Part shown: in pieces, positions 1 to 9,764 of the stretch | Position numbering within the stretch: position 1 is the stretch's first letter | Layout of the letters: the number at the start of each line of letters is the position of its first letter | Assembly: GCF_002102175.1 (NCBI RefSeq) | Contig: NZ_LQOX01000080.1 | Location: 1-37,761, forward strand | Source: Mycobacterium gastri | GTDB lineage: Bacteria > Actinomycetota > Actinomycetes > Mycobacteriales > Mycobacteriaceae | Direction of reading: 5' to 3' | DNA length: 37,761 nt | Position numbers and translations under genes: made by a program | The notes under the pieces: generated by a model | What the model was told of the DNA's origin: nothing | What the model saw: only the letters and a program-made list of their open reading frames with translations | Database searches by the model: none

Positions 1-566
1 CCTCCGGCACCCCCGGGCCCGCCCCAGCCGATGAGCCCGGCGTCACCGCCACGCCCACCGGCTTGGCCCGCCGCACCCGAGCCTCCCGCCCCACCGTTGC
101 CGACCAGCCAGCCACCATCACCGCCGGCCGCGCCGCTCCCCGCAAGCGCGTCCGCGCCGTTGCCGATCAACGGACGCCCGGTCAGCGCCTTCACGGGCGA
201 AAGCCACTGCACCCCTGACGCCCCGTCCAGCACAGAACTCAAAGCCGCCATATTTGTCGCTTCGGCAGCGGCGTAGGCCCGTCCTGCGGCCGCGACCTGC
301 TGCGCCAGTCGTTCGCCGAATGCGACAGATGCGGCGCTGAGTTGTTGAAACTGGTGGGCGTAGCTTCGGAAGAACGACGTAATGGCCGCCGACACTTCGT
401 CAGCCGCGGGAGCCGCCACGCCTACGGTTACCGCCGCCGCCTCCGCTGTCGCCTGCTTCACCTGCGCATTGATTTGCGCCACGTCAATGGCACCGGTTGC
501 CACCGCGTCTGGCGTCACCCACAACTTCGGCCCAGGAGACGATGCTGCCATCAATTCGACGCTCAC
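1..566 (-). CDS. PE_PGRS family protein with atypical PE domain (partial, runs off left edge)
   Basis: The minus strand reads from a GTG at 566, with a GGAG ribosome site six bases upstream, to the window edge without a stop. The first ~105 residues form a PE-like helical domain: the stretch APAADEVSAAITSFF followed by the HQFQQLSA region matches the second half of PE domains. The opening is not the usual MSFV/MSYV; it reads VSVELMAASSPGPKLW. The linker [12 protein letters not shown] and then Gly-Gly-X repeats (GNGGAGGSG) mark the PGRS part. PE proteins are typically exported by ESX systems, often ESX-5, to the cell surface; that role is inferred here from the family. The gene lies 57 bases downstream of the prenyltransferase on the same strand. 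An alternative start is the ATG at 551. Confidence 0.85.
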   Translation of the reverse strand, partial: MSVELMAASSPGPKLWVTPDAVATGAIDVAQINAQVKQATAEAAAVTVGVAAPAADEVSAAITSFFRSYAHQFQQLSAASVAFGERLAQQVAAAGRAYAAAEATNMAALSSVLDGASGVQWLSPVKALTGRPLIGNGADALAGSGAAGGDGGWLVGNGGAGGSGAAGQAGGRGGDAGLIGWGGPGGAG

Positions 567-623
567 GTTGCACTCCGTCCGATCGATACTGGTTCTGAAT
601 GCCTATTCGACGAATTCGGTTTC

Positions 624-1343
624 TCAGCGCCCGCCCATGGTCCGCACCCGCCGGCCAAATTGGGCGAGCGCAAGCTCAAAACAGTCTCGGGAGAAGTCCG
701 GCCACAGCTCGTCTACGAACAACAATTCCGAGTAAGAGGAATGCCACGTAAAACCGTTGGACAAGCGATGCTCGCCGCCGGTGCGGATGATGAAGTCGAG
801 GTCTAACATCTCCGGTGCGTTAAGCAGCTGCCAGAATTCTTCTTCGCCGCTGCCGGTGTAATATTTTGCGGCGTCCAATAATTCTTGGCGGCCGCCATAG
901 TTGAGCGCGACGAACAGGGTCATCCGGGTGTTGTGTGCGGTGGCTGACGCTAAGTCGTCCAATGCGTCGAGCACTGGTTCTGGCAGTCCACTGCGCGAGC
1001 CCAAGTGGCAGATGCGGACGCCGAGTGGCGCCAGAGCCTCCACGGCACAGGGAAAGTGAGTTGCGAACAGGTTCATCAAGTCGTCGACTTCGGCGGCGGG
1101 ACGCGTCCAGTTCTCGGCGGAAAAGCCGAATAGGGAAAGCTGTTCGATACCTAGTTCGCATGCATCTCGTGCGCGGGCGATACCGACAGCAAGTCCGGCA
1201 AGATGACCTTGGATCGTCGTGAGGCCATTCAAGTCGGCCCAACGCGCATTGCCATCAGGTATCAGGGCCACTGTGCGTGGCAACTGACCCGGTGGTCCAC
1301 TTTTCGTACGTCCTTTAGCGATATGCCCCACAACCGTCTTCAT
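624..1343 (-). CDS. cis-prenyltransferase (undecaprenyl / Z-prenyl diphosphate synthase family)
   Basis: The product belongs to the Z-isoprenyl diphosphate synthase (UppS) family, which adds isopentenyl diphosphate units in cis to an allylic diphosphate. Visible motifs are IPDGNARWA (catalytic Asp), FSAENWTRP, NYGGRQE, RTGGEHRLSN and YSELLFVDELWPDF, in family order; the total length of ~240 residues is normal. The frame is open to an ATG at 1388, but the ATG at 1343 has an AAAGGA site nine bases upstream and is preferred. Relative to E. coli UppS, the pyrophosphate-binding Arg before the GH motif is replaced by Thr (TTIQGH), and GNGRW is GNARW. Mycobacteria already carry Rv1086-type and Rv2361c-type enzymes, so this looks like a third, specialised paralogue; its product length and substrate cannot be read from sequence. 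It sits between two PE_PGRS genes. Confidence 0.88.
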   Translation of the reverse strand: MKTVVGHIAKGRTKSGPPGQLPRTVALIPDGNARWADLNGLTTIQGHLAGLAVGIARARDACELGIEQLSLFGFSAENWTRPAAEVDDLMNLFATHFPCAVEALAPLGVRICHLGSRSGLPEPVLDALDDLASATAHNTRMTLFVALNYGGRQELLDAAKYYTGSGEEEFWQLLNAPEMLDLDFIIRTGGEHRLSNGFTWHSSYSELLFVDELWPDFSRDCFELALAQFGRRVRTMGGR

Positions 1344-1473
1344 TGGTATCAGTCCTTTACTAACTAACTCCCGGTCGCACTTATTCATAATCGACGTCCC
1401 GTTCTCGGTGGCCGCGCGATCGGTTTGGTCTATGGAACGTGTGAAGCAGGATTTAGGTCGGAGTTAACGGAAA

Positions 1474-4400
1474 TCAGCCGGTGCCGGGTTGGCCAGCCTT
1501 ACCGGGTGTGCCGCCCGAGCCTGCTGTGCCCCCGGCACCGCCGGATCCGCCGTGGCGGCTGCCCGAAAACGAGTCGGCGTCACCGCCGTTGCCGCCGTCA
1601 CCGCCGCTGGCGCCGGGACCCGTCGCGTCGCCACCGTCACCGCCGTCACCACCGGTGGCGCTGCCGAAGTTCGTGCCGGCGTTGCCACCGTTGCCGCCGT
1701 CACCGCCGTTGCCGACCGAGCCGCCGTGGCCGCCCCGTCCACCGCTACCGCCGCGGGCCTCGCCATTGATGAGGTCGGCCGCGAACCCGTTGCCGCCGTT
1801 GCCGCCGTCGCCGCCTGAGTCGACCGCTGCACCGCGGATTCCCCCGGTCCCGGCCTCCCCGCCGCTTCCTCCGATGCCGGCAGCGCCGCCGGCACCGCCG
1901 AGACCGGGGCTCCCGGGGTCACCACCCCTGCCGCCGGCCCCGCCGTCGACGTGCCCGCTATCCCCATTGCCGCCATCGCCGCCGTCACCCGGCGCCCCGG
2001 CGTCGCCGCCTGTGCCCCCGGCTCCGCCGTTGCCATTGGCCCCCAACGCTCCGCCCTTGCCGCCGACCCCACCCGTCCCGCCGGCCCCGCCGTTGCCCCC
2101 GTTGCCGCCCGTGCCTCCTGTGCCGCCTGCGGTCGTCGCAGCCGCGCCATCGATACCTGCACCCCCGGTCCCACCGTGACCGCCGGTGCCGCCGTGGCCA
2201 CCGTTGCCCGATGCCGTCAACGCGTCGCCACCATGCCCGCCGGCTCCGCCGGTGCCCCCGACCGAGCCGTCACGCGGGATGTCGATTACCGAGACGACAT
2301 CGCTGCCGTAGCCCTGGGTTACGTAGGCCGCACCGTCAGGGCCGGCCGCGACGGAACAGAAACCAAGGCCGTTGAGTGTGGTGATAATCGTGTTGTTGCC
2401 CGTGTCGAGGACAGCCACCGAGCCGCCTTCTATGCTGCAGACGTAGAGCTGAGTGCCGTCGGCGCTGACCGCGACCCCCCCATCTGAATAGTTGAGGCCA
2501 GGTTGGTAGTGGCTTGTCGCGATGGTGGTTGAGACGGTGTTCGTCGACGTGTCGATCACCTGAACGGTGCCCAGGCCCGACACGTAGGCGTGGGCGCCAT
2601 CACGGCTGACCGCGACGTGGATAGGGCTGCTGAGGTCGGTGACGGTGGCCGACACGGTGTTGTTTGCGGTGTTGATCACCGACAGGCTGTTGCTGTCCGA
2701 GTTGACGACGTAGACCCGAGTGCCGTCGGGGCTGACTGCCAGGTCCCACGGTCCGAACTGCACGTGGATGGTCGCCGCGATGCTGTTGTCGGCAGCGTCG
2801 ATCACCGACACGGTGTTATCCAAATTGTTGGCGACGTAGATGTGGGCACCGTCGGGGCTGACTGCAACGCCGCCCGGAAAGCCGCCGACAGCGATCGTTC
2901 CGGTCACGGTGTTGGTGGCGGTGTTGATCACCGAAACCGTGTTGTTCGTCAAGCTGCTGACGTAGACGCGGGTCCCATCAGGGCTCACGGCCACGCTGGT
3001 CGGGTCGTTGACCATGATCGTGGCGGTAATGGTGTGGGTGGCGGTGTCGATCACCGACATGGTGTTGCTGGTCGCGCTGATGACGTAGGCACGGGTGCCG
3101 TCCCAACTCACCGCCACACCGGATGGCCCGTCGAAGCCGGTGATGTTGGTGACGACCGCCGGGTAATTGCCGGTGCCGGCGGCCCCGGTTCCCCCATCGC
3201 CTCCGCTCCCGCCGTCGCCTCCGTTGCCTGAGAGCTTTCCGCCGCTGCCGCCGTCCCCACCGCGACCGCCGGCGCCGCTGGCCTTGGTTGCGTCAGCGTG
3301 ACCGCCGACTCCGCCGTCACCGCCACGCCCGCCGTTGCCCACCGCTCCGCCGTCGCCGCCGTTGCCGCCGTTGCCGCCATCGGCGCCCGGCGCGGAGAGA
3401 CTGTAGCCGTCGCCGCCGGCGCCACCGTCGCCGCCGCTGCCGGCCGCGCTTCCGGAAGGGCCGTGCGCACCGGCAGTGGATCCACTCCCACCGTCACCGC
3501 CCTTGCCGCCAGCGCCCGGGTCGCCCCCATTCCCGCCCTTGCCGCCGTCGGGGCTGCCGGCATCGCCCGCGGCGCCGACACCGCCTCTGCCGCCCTCGGC
3601 GCCGGCGCCCCCGGAGCCACCGGTCCCGCCCGCGCCATCGACGCCGGCGTGGCCGAACAAGCCTTTCGCTCCGGCAGTTCCGCCGTTGCCGCCATCGCCG
3701 CCATCACCGCCCCTGCCGCCGTCACCGCCGTCGAAACCGTCGCTACCGGCTGCGACTCCGGGCGACCCGTCGGCGCCGCGGGCACCGATTCCGCCGGAAC
3801 CACCGCTGCCGCCGTCACCGCCGTTGCCGCCGTTGCCGAATATCCGTCCGCCCGCGCCGCCTGATCCGCCGCTCCCGCCGTCGCCGCCCGGACCGCCGTT
3901 ATCGCCAACGCTGTGGTGGACACCAGTCGCGTCAGCGCCGGCGCCGCCGTGAGCGCCGGTGCCGCCGTCGCCGCCGTTGCCGTAGAGGAATCCGGCGCTG
4001 CCGCCGTTACCGCCGTTGCCCCCAGTGGCCCCCGCGCTGGCGCCACCGGTGCCGCCCGGCCCACCGTTACCGAGCAACCAGGCGTGGCCGCCCGCGCCGC
4101 CGACACCGCCGGCTCCGAGTAAGCCCGTGGCCGCACCGCCCGCACCACCGGTTCCGCCGGCACCGAACAGCCAGCCCCCGGCACCCCCGGCGCCACCAGC
4201 ACCGCCGTTGCCGGTCGACGATGCGCCGCCGGCCCCACCCACGCCGCCCCGACCGATCAGCCCGGCGCTACCGCCGGTGCCGCCGGTTTGACCGGGCGCA
4301 CCCGAGCCGCCGGCACCGCCGTTTCCCCACAACAGACCCCCGGCGCCGCCAGCCGCCCCGGTTCCGTCTAATCCGTTGGCGCCGTTGCCGATCAGAGGAC

Positions 4401-4743
4401 GCCCCAGCAAATACTCGGTGGGCGCATTGACCAGCCCGAGCACCGCTTGCAGCGGCGATGCGCTGAAGGCTTCGGCGTGCGCATATGAGCCAGCAGCGGC
4501 GGACAAGGTCTGCACGAACTGGTCATAGGAGGATTGGACGCGTGCGCTGAGGTCCTGAAACTCCCGCGCGTGACCGCTGAGGAACGCGGCGACGGCCTCG
4601 GAGACCTCGTCTTGTGCCGCCACTGCGAGGTTGCCGGTAGGTCCCGCCGCGACCGCATTGGCCGCGGCAATCAGCGAACCGAGATCTCTGAGGTCCGAAG
4701 CCGCGGCGCTCAGCGCCCCGGGCGACGCGATCACGTACGACAT
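1474..4743 (-). CDS. PE_PGRS protein with embedded seven-bladed YVTN/YncE-like beta-propeller
   Basis: The 1089-residue protein starts at an ATG with GGGAG seven bases upstream. Residues 1-~98 are a PE domain ([29 protein letters not shown]), followed by a linker with GRPLIGNGA near 115. Gly-Gly-X PGRS sequence fills ~125-525. At ~527-827 the sequence changes to seven ~42-residue repeats of the pattern [12 protein letters not shown]...NTVSVIDTATNTV, the signature of YVTN-family beta-propellers. PGRS sequence then resumes to the C-terminus (GQPGTG). The PE domain suggests type VII export. The propeller probably forms a folded binding or enzymatic head displayed within the flexible glycine-rich region; its ligand is unknown. 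The gene begins 52 bases after the preceding PE_PGRS stop, so the two may be co-transcribed. Confidence 0.95.
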   Translation of the reverse strand: MSYVIASPGALSAAASDLRDLGSLIAAANAVAAGPTGNLAVAAQDEVSEAVAAFLSGHAREFQDLSARVQSSYDQFVQTLSAAAGSYAHAEAFSASPLQAVLGLVNAPTEYLLGRPLIGNGANGLDGTGAAGGAGGLLWGNGGAGGSGAPGQTGGTGGSAGLIGRGGVGGAGGASSTGNGGAGGAGGAGGWLFGAGGTGGAGGAATGLLGAGGVGGAGGHAWLLGNGGPGGTGGASAGATGGNGGNGGSAGFLYGNGGDGGTGAHGGAGADATGVHHSVGDNGGPGGDGGSGGSGGAGGRIFGNGGNGGDGGSGGSGGIGARGADGSPGVAAGSDGFDGGDGGRGGDGGDGGNGGTAGAKGLFGHAGVDGAGGTGGSGGAGAEGGRGGVGAAGDAGSPDGGKGGNGGDPGAGGKGGDGGSGSTAGAHGPSGSAAGSGGDGGAGGDGYSLSAPGADGGNGGNGGDGGAVGNGGRGGDGGVGGHADATKASGAGGRGGDGGSGGKLSGNGGDGGSGGDGGTGAAGTGNYPAVVTNITGFDGPSGVAVSWDGTRAYVISATSNTMSVIDTATHTITATIMVNDPTSVAVSPDGTRVYVSSLTNNTVSVINTATNTVTGTIAVGGFPGGVAVSPDGAHIYVANNLDNTVSVIDAADNSIAATIHVQFGPWDLAVSPDGTRVYVVNSDSNSLSVINTANNTVSATVTDLSSPIHVAVSRDGAHAYVSGLGTVQVIDTSTNTVSTTIATSHYQPGLNYSDGGVAVSADGTQLYVCSIEGGSVAVLDTGNNTIITTLNGLGFCSVAAGPDGAAYVTQGYGSDVVSVIDIPRDGSVGGTGGAGGHGGDALTASGNGGHGGTGGHGGTGGAGIDGAAATTAGGTGGTGGNGGNGGAGGTGGVGGKGGALGANGNGGAGGTGGDAGAPGDGGDGGNGDSGHVDGGAGGRGGDPGSPGLGGAGGAAGIGGSGGEAGTGGIRGAAVDSGGDGGNGGNGFAADLINGEARGGSGGRGGHGGSVGNGGDGGNGGNAGTNFGSATGGDGGDGGDATGPGASGGDGGNGGDADSFSGSRHGGSGGAGGTAGSGGTPGKAGQPGTG
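2265..3165 (-). other. YVTN beta-propeller coding segment inside the PE_PGRS gene
   Basis: This segment encodes seven consecutive blades, each with a (V/L)AVSPDG-like turn, a YV strand and an SVI(N/D)TA strand. Blade 5 is slightly degenerate (AVSRDG, then [15 protein letters not shown]), and blade 7 ends with [10 protein letters not shown] before PGRS repeats resume. Its codons and protein composition differ sharply from the GGN-rich DNA on both sides. That contrast suggests domain insertion into a PGRS tract, or fusion followed by PGRS expansion on both sides. Confidence 0.9.
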
Positions 4744-4795
4744 ACGTTGTCTCCCAACAACTCTGACTAGTGACGATCAGCTCCGCAGTGACCGA

Positions 4796-7700
4796 TCAGA
4801 GCCGGGCGGCGAAGGTGGGGAAATATGCGGGTCCGCCCGCGCCGCCCGCGCCGCCCTCTCCACCGGCGCCGCCCGTCGGGCCCGCATGAGACAGCCCGCC
4901 GGCGCCGAAACCGCCGTCTGCGCCGGTGCCACCGGTGCCGTCGCCTCCCTTACCGCCGTGACCGCCCGTGCCGCCATCGCCGCCGGAACTGCCGGCGCTG
5001 GTGCCGCTGCCACCGGCACCGCCGCTGCCGCCGTCACCGCCGCTGCCACCGGCGCCCGGGGCGGTGCCGGCGCCGTGGGTGCCGCCGCCACCGCCGAGGC
5101 CGCCCTGGCCGCCCTTGCCGCCGGTGCCGGCACCCTCACCGCCCGTGCCGCCCTTGCCGCCGTCGCCGCCGTCGCCGGCATTGCCGGCGTCACCGGAGGC
5201 GATGTTGCCGCCATGGCCGCCGGTACCGCCGATGCCGCCATCGCCTCCGAACCCTCCGGCGCCGGTGGCTGTTCCGCCGGTGCCACCGTTGCCGCCGGTG
5301 CCGGCGGTGCCGCCTTGTCCGTGCTGTGTTGCCAAGGCGAAGCCGCTGTCACCGCCAGAGCCGCCGTTGCCACCGTTTCCGGCGACAGCGTTGGGCAAGG
5401 TGGCGGCTCCGCCGGTCCCGCCGTTGCCACCGTTGCCGGCGGTGCCGTCGATGATGCTGGGACCGCCGCGGCCGCCGTCGCCGCCGTTGCCACCGGTGTA
5501 GAAGCCGATGCCCGCATCGCCGCCGTTGCCGCCATCGCCACCGTTCCTGCCATAACCGCCTCTACCGCCGTTGCCGCCGCCGCCGCCATATCCCGCTGTG
5601 TCGCCGCCGTTGCCGCCATCGCCGCCGCGGCCCCCGGTGCCGGTTGCCTCGGCGGCGGTCGCGGCGTTGCCGCCGTTACCGCCGTTGCCGCCTTGGCCGC
5701 CGCTGTTGGCGAACCCGGTCGCGACACCGGCATTGCCTCCCTTTCCGCCGTCGCCGCCGTCGAAGCCGTCCCCGCCGGCGCCGCCGCGGCCGCCGGCGCC
5801 GCTGGTGCTGGCATCGCCGTAGCTGGTGCCGCCAGCGCCGCCTGCCCCGCCGTCACCGCCGGTGCCGGCCGTGCTCAGGCTGCCTGCGGTGCCGGCATTG
5901 CCCCCCTTGCCGCCCTCGCCGCCGTCGCCACCGGTGCCGTGACCCTCGCCGCCGTTTCCTCCGCTTCCGCCGTTTCCGGCGTTACCGCCTTTGCCCCCGG
6001 TGGCGCCCTGTCCGCCGTTGCCGCCGGCTCCGCCGGCACCACCTTGGCCGCCGGCCCGGCCCGTGCTGGCACCCGACGCGCCGTCGCCACCCTGACCACC
6101 GGCACCGCCCTGACCGGCTTGGAGCCCGGTGCCGCCGATGCCGCCGTCGCCGCCGTTACCGCCGGCGCCGTCGTGAACGCTGCCGGTGAACGCGCCGTCA
6201 CCGCCATGCCCACCGGTGCCGGCGGTTCCGCCGCGACCCCCATCAGCGAGGCCACCGTTGCCGCCGCCGCCGCCGAGACCGCCCGTACCACCGCCGTAGC
6301 CGCCGTTACCGCCGTCTCCGCCTCGGCCGCCGACTCCATTGCCGTTTGCGTCGGCGTTGCCGCCGGTGCCGCCTGTGCCGCCGGTGCCGCCGGTGCTGTA
6401 GCGGCCTGCCGCACCGCCCAGGCCGCCCTTGCCTCCGGTGCCGCCGGCGATGCTGCTGGTACCGCCGTCGCCGCCGGCGCCGCCTTTTCCGCCACGGCCG
6501 CCGTCGTCCCCGGGGGCGGTGCCATCAGAGCCGCGTCCGCCGTTACCGCCGGTTCCACCGTCGGCGCCGCGTCCGGCGTCGGTTCCGCCGCTGCCACCTG
6601 TGCCGCCTGCACCTCCGCTGCCGCCGCTGCCGGCGTCGCCGCGACCGTCTGCACCGTTTCCGCCCGCGCCGCCGGTCCCGCCGTTGCCGACCCACCCGGC
6701 GTCACCGCCGTGACCGCCCTGCCCGCCGTCAGCGCCCACAACGCCAAGACCGTTGCTTGCCGTCCCGCCGACGCCCGTAGCGGCGCCGCCGTCACCGCCT
6801 GCCCCGCCGTTGCCGCCAGCTACGAGTCCCTTGTCGCCGCCACTCGCGCCGTCGACGCCCCTGAGAGCATTGACGCCGCCCGGGTCACCGCCCCTACCAC
6901 CAGCCCCTCCCGCGCCCGGGTTGCCCCCGTGACCGCCTGCACCGCCGTTTCCGGCCACGGGACCGCTGTCGCCCTTGCCCCCGCCGCCCCCATCTCCGCC
7001 GGCTCCACCGAGCGCCCCGTTGCCGCCTGCGCCACCGTTGCCGGCGCTGCCCGAGTGTCCGAACAGGCCGCCCGCGCCGGCGACCCCTCCCGTGCCACCA
7101 TCTCCGCCGGCGCCGCCAGCACCACCGTGGGCGCCTGCCCCACCTGCGCCGCCGTCTGCCCCGCTGTCCACCATGGCGCTGCCGCCGAAGCCGCCGCTGC
7201 CGCCGGTGCCACCGCTGCCGCCGGCACCGCCGGCGCCACCGTTGCCGCCCGAGCCGCCGGAACCCAAGATCAGGCCGCCCCGTCCGCCGGCGCCGCCGGC
7301 ACCACCGTGGCCGCCGGCCCCGCCGTCGCCGCCAACAGCCCCCCCAGCACCGCTGTCGCCGGTGCCGCCGGCCCCGCTATTGCCCATGGCGCCGGCAGCA
7401 CCGGAGGTGCCGTTTCCTCCGATTCCGCCCGCACCACCGACGCCACCGCTACCGAACAGCAATCCGCCGCGACCACCGTCGCCGCCGGTTCCGCCATTGG
7501 CGCCATCTCCGCCGGTGCCGGCGTTGCCACCGCTGCCGCCGGTGCCCCCGAAGTATCCCGCGTGACCGCCGGCACCGCCGTTGCCGCCGGCGACACCGGT
7601 AGCGCCGGCGCCTCCGGAGCCTCCGGCCCCTCCGTTGCCGCCAAACCATCCGGCATTGCCTCCGGCCCCGCCGCTTCCGCCTCCGACGCCGCCGCTGCCT

Positions 7701-8215
7701 CCGGCCCCGCCGCTGCCGAACAGGCCGGCCGAGCCACCGGCGCCGCCGTTTTGGCCTGCCGCTCCTTGCGCGCCATCTCCTCCGTTACCCCACAGCAAAC
7801 CCCCGTCGCCTCCGTTACCGCCCGCGGTGGTTGCGCTGGCGCCGTCACCGATCAGTGGGCGTCCGAGCAGCGCTTCGATGGGCGCATTGATCACCGCAAG
7901 CAAACTTTGCTCCGCGGATTGCAGCGAGGGCACGTTGGCGGCCTCGGCAGCCAAATAGGAGTTTGATGCATTGCCTAGCGCCTGTACGAAGCGCTGATGA
8001 AAATCCGCGGCTTGCGCACTGAGCGCTTGGTATTGGGCGCCATGCTGGGAGAACAGTGCGGCGATAGCGGCGGACACCTCGTCCTCGGCGGCAACCCGCA
8101 GCGCTGTGATGCTAGTGGCCGCATGCGCATTCACAGCGATGATCGAGGAACCGATACTGTTCAAATCGGCAGCCGCCGCAGCAAGCATGTTCGGCGAGGT
8201 GGTCAGGTAGGACAA
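4796..8215 (-). CDS. PE_PGRS family protein
   Basis: A PE domain (residues ~1-95, with [18 protein letters not shown] and [10 protein letters not shown]) is followed by [19 protein letters not shown] and about 1000 residues of Gly-Gly-X repeats, ending [12 protein letters not shown]. The frame also has an ATG at 8218, but AAGGAG is then only two bases upstream. The adjacent TTG at 8215 gives five-base spacing and the family-typical start (M)SYLTTSP, so TTG is preferred. PE_PGRS proteins are exported and surface-associated; specific function is unknown. It lies 267 bases downstream of the EmbR2-like regulator gene and 52 bases upstream of the propeller PE_PGRS gene, all on one strand. The strongly repetitive GGC/GGN DNA makes assembly errors possible. 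Confidence 0.93.
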   Translation of the reverse strand: MSYLTTSPNMLAAAAADLNSIGSSIIAVNAHAATSITALRVAAEDEVSAAIAALFSQHGAQYQALSAQAADFHQRFVQALGNASNSYLAAEAANVPSLQSAEQSLLAVINAPIEALLGRPLIGDGASATTAGGNGGDGGLLWGNGGDGAQGAAGQNGGAGGSAGLFGSGGAGGSGGVGGGSGGAGGNAGWFGGNGGAGGSGGAGATGVAGGNGGAGGHAGYFGGTGGSGGNAGTGGDGANGGTGGDGGRGGLLFGSGGVGGAGGIGGNGTSGAAGAMGNSGAGGTGDSGAGGAVGGDGGAGGHGGAGGAGGRGGLILGSGGSGGNGGAGGAGGSGGTGGSGGFGGSAMVDSGADGGAGGAGAHGGAGGAGGDGGTGGVAGAGGLFGHSGSAGNGGAGGNGALGGAGGDGGGGGKGDSGPVAGNGGAGGHGGNPGAGGAGGRGGDPGGVNALRGVDGASGGDKGLVAGGNGGAGGDGGAATGVGGTASNGLGVVGADGGQGGHGGDAGWVGNGGTGGAGGNGADGRGDAGSGGSGGAGGTGGSGGTDAGRGADGGTGGNGGRGSDGTAPGDDGGRGGKGGAGGDGGTSSIAGGTGGKGGLGGAAGRYSTGGTGGTGGTGGNADANGNGVGGRGGDGGNGGYGGGTGGLGGGGGNGGLADGGRGGTAGTGGHGGDGAFTGSVHDGAGGNGGDGGIGGTGLQAGQGGAGGQGGDGASGASTGRAGGQGGAGGAGGNGGQGATGGKGGNAGNGGSGGNGGEGHGTGGDGGEGGKGGNAGTAGSLSTAGTGGDGGAGGAGGTSYGDASTSGAGGRGGAGGDGFDGGDGGKGGNAGVATGFANSGGQGGNGGNGGNAATAAEATGTGGRGGDGGNGGDTAGYGGGGGNGGRGGYGRNGGDGGNGGDAGIGFYTGGNGGDGGRGGPSIIDGTAGNGGNGGTGGAATLPNAVAGNGGNGGSGGDSGFALATQHGQGGTAGTGGNGGTGGTATGAGGFGGDGGIGGTGGHGGNIASGDAGNAGDGGDGGKGGTGGEGAGTGGKGGQGGLGGGGGTHGAGTAPGAGGSGGDGGSGGAGGSGTSAGSSGGDGGTGGHGGKGGDGTGGTGADGGFGAGGLSHAGPTGGAGGEGGAGGAGGPAYFPTFAARL

Positions 8216-8482
8216 CATGGCTCCTTTTCATTGGCCTCGACGGTTGCTGGGCGTTGGCGAATGCGAACGGGGGGCCAGAACTGGCACCGGCCGGTTCAGA
8301 GATGTGGGAGATAAGAAAACGTCGCCTTGTTCTCGTCCGCAATTCGGCTGTCCATGCTCTCTATGGTTTACCGGCCGACAGGGCGTTCGGTAGACGCCGC
8401 GATGTTGTACGGCCACAATTACGGGTTGTGCCCAGCGACCGACTCCGGCCTGCCGTAGCCGGCGACGAATCTGAAGGCGAGA

Positions 8483-9637
8483 TCAGCGGGCGAAGGGCTC
8501 TTGAGTGGTTTCGAAGATCAAGTGGTGATCGGTTATGCGAATCCGGTCACCTTCATTGAGGACGGCGCTGGTGTGAATACGTCGACCGGAAACGTAGACA
8601 CCGTTTACCGAACGCAAATCAACGAGGACGAAATTGGAACCCGTGTCGACGACGGCCGCGTGGTGACGGCTGACTTTGGCGCCGGCAAGAACGATGTCAT
8701 TGTCCGGGCTGCGCCCGATACGGGTGGTGGTGGCGACCAATGGATACCTGAGTCCGTTCGCGTCGCGAAGTGACGGGCCGTGGGTAGCGCCCGGAGGTGC
8801 CGTCATGTGCCGCGACAGGGTGCTGATGGTGTCGTCGGCGCTCGATTGGGCAGCAGTGCGGACATCGAGTGGCCGCTGCCGAAGGATCCGCTCGTGTAGC
8901 ACACGCACCGCGGGTCCGGGATCGACGCCCAGGTCGTCGGCCAGCCGGTCTTTCAGTCGCTGGTAAGCATCGAGCGCATCGAATTGGCGGTCGGCCAGGT
9001 AGTAAGCGGCGATGAGCTGCGCCCAAAGGGGTTCTCGGTAGGGGTGGTCGGTGGCAAGTGTCTCAAGCTCGCCTATTACCGAATGAACTCGTCCGCAAGC
9101 GATTTCAACTTCGGCATGGGCGAGTTGCGTCAATACCTTTTCCTCTTGTAGTCCCTTTGCAAAGGCGTCGACGAAGTTGAAGTCACGCAAGTCGTCAAGC
9201 GCTGGTCCGCGCCATTCAGCAAGCGCGGCCGAGAAGTGTTCACTGGCCTGCTCGAACCGCGCGTCCGCGGCAGCCCGCAGTCCCGCCCCCTTTTTGGCCA
9301 CGAATCGGCCCAGGTCGTAGTTGCTGTCCAGAACCGCGAGTCGATAGCCCGGCGACGCGTTGGCCAACAGGGTGCGTGCTTCGGCACCGGCGTTACTCAA
9401 CAGTCGACGCAGATTAGACATATATGCATAGAGCGTCGCTCGCGCGCCGCTCGGGGCTCCCCGTTCCCACGCTGCGTCGATCAACGCATCGGTTGCGACC
9501 GGTCGGTTCCGATTGATCAGCAACATCGCCAATACCGCACGTTGCTTAGGCGTCCCCAACGGTACAACCGCGCCGTCGATGCAAATCTCCAAAGGCCCTA
9601 GCACGCTGAACTGGACACCGGGTTGCGCCACCGCCAT
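8483..9637 (-). CDS. embR2: EmbR-like SARP/BTAD transcriptional regulator with FHA domain
   Basis: This 384-residue protein closely resembles M. tuberculosis EmbR (~388 residues) in length and layout. An OmpR-type winged helix spans ~8-100 (LGPLEICIDG, GTPKQRAVLAMLLINRNRPV, SNLRRLL), then a bacterial transcriptional activation domain ~105-255 (AEWRGPALDDLRDF, YREPLWAQLIAAYYLADRQ, DDLGVDPGP), then a C-terminal FHA domain ~298-375. The FHA phosphothreonine-pocket residues are present: IGRS (R309), SRHH (323-326) and NG (345-346). The frame extends to an ATG at 9694, but the ATG at 9637 follows GGAGG with good spacing and matches EmbR. EmbR activates the embCAB arabinosyltransferase genes after PknH-linked phosphorylation. 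This looks like the EmbR2 paralogue known from some strains, here next to a PknK-like kinase that may be its partner. Confidence 0.88.
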   Translation of the reverse strand: MAVAQPGVQFSVLGPLEICIDGAVVPLGTPKQRAVLAMLLINRNRPVATDALIDAAWERGAPSGARATLYAYMSNLRRLLSNAGAEARTLLANASPGYRLAVLDSNYDLGRFVAKKGAGLRAAADARFEQASEHFSAALAEWRGPALDDLRDFNFVDAFAKGLQEEKVLTQLAHAEVEIACGRVHSVIGELETLATDHPYREPLWAQLIAAYYLADRQFDALDAYQRLKDRLADDLGVDPGPAVRVLHERILRQRPLDVRTAAQSSADDTISTLSRHMTAPPGATHGPSLRDANGLRYPLVATTTRIGRSPDNDIVLAGAKVSRHHAAVVDTGSNFVLVDLRSVNGVYVSGRRIHTSAVLNEGDRIRITDHHLIFETTQEPFAR

Positions 9638-9764
9638 TCGGTCCCTCCAACTATCGGCGCAGCAATGCCCAAATTGGCGTATTGCCAGCTCCACACTCCC
9701 TAGTTCCGTGAACGGCTCCTTGTGTGCCCGTCGCCTACCTCCGCGGTTGGATTAGCGGCCCGTC

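Noticed and set aside
1481..4430. Several Pro-rich and Arg-rich plus-strand frames opposite the propeller PE_PGRS
   Set aside because: Shadows of the repeat, with no recognisable domains and no ribosome sites.
4631..7966. 1111-residue Ala-rich open frame on the plus strand across the PE_PGRS gene
   Set aside because: Antisense of GGN-GGN repeats rarely contains stops, so long Ala-, Pro- or Arg-rich frames are artefacts; the minus-strand PE domain and ribosome site show the real gene.
1474..8215. Regularly repeated DNA resembling a repeat array or CRISPR
   Set aside because: The period is codon-based (Gly-Gly-X), with no constant repeats and unique spacers, and the sequence codes for PE_PGRS proteins.
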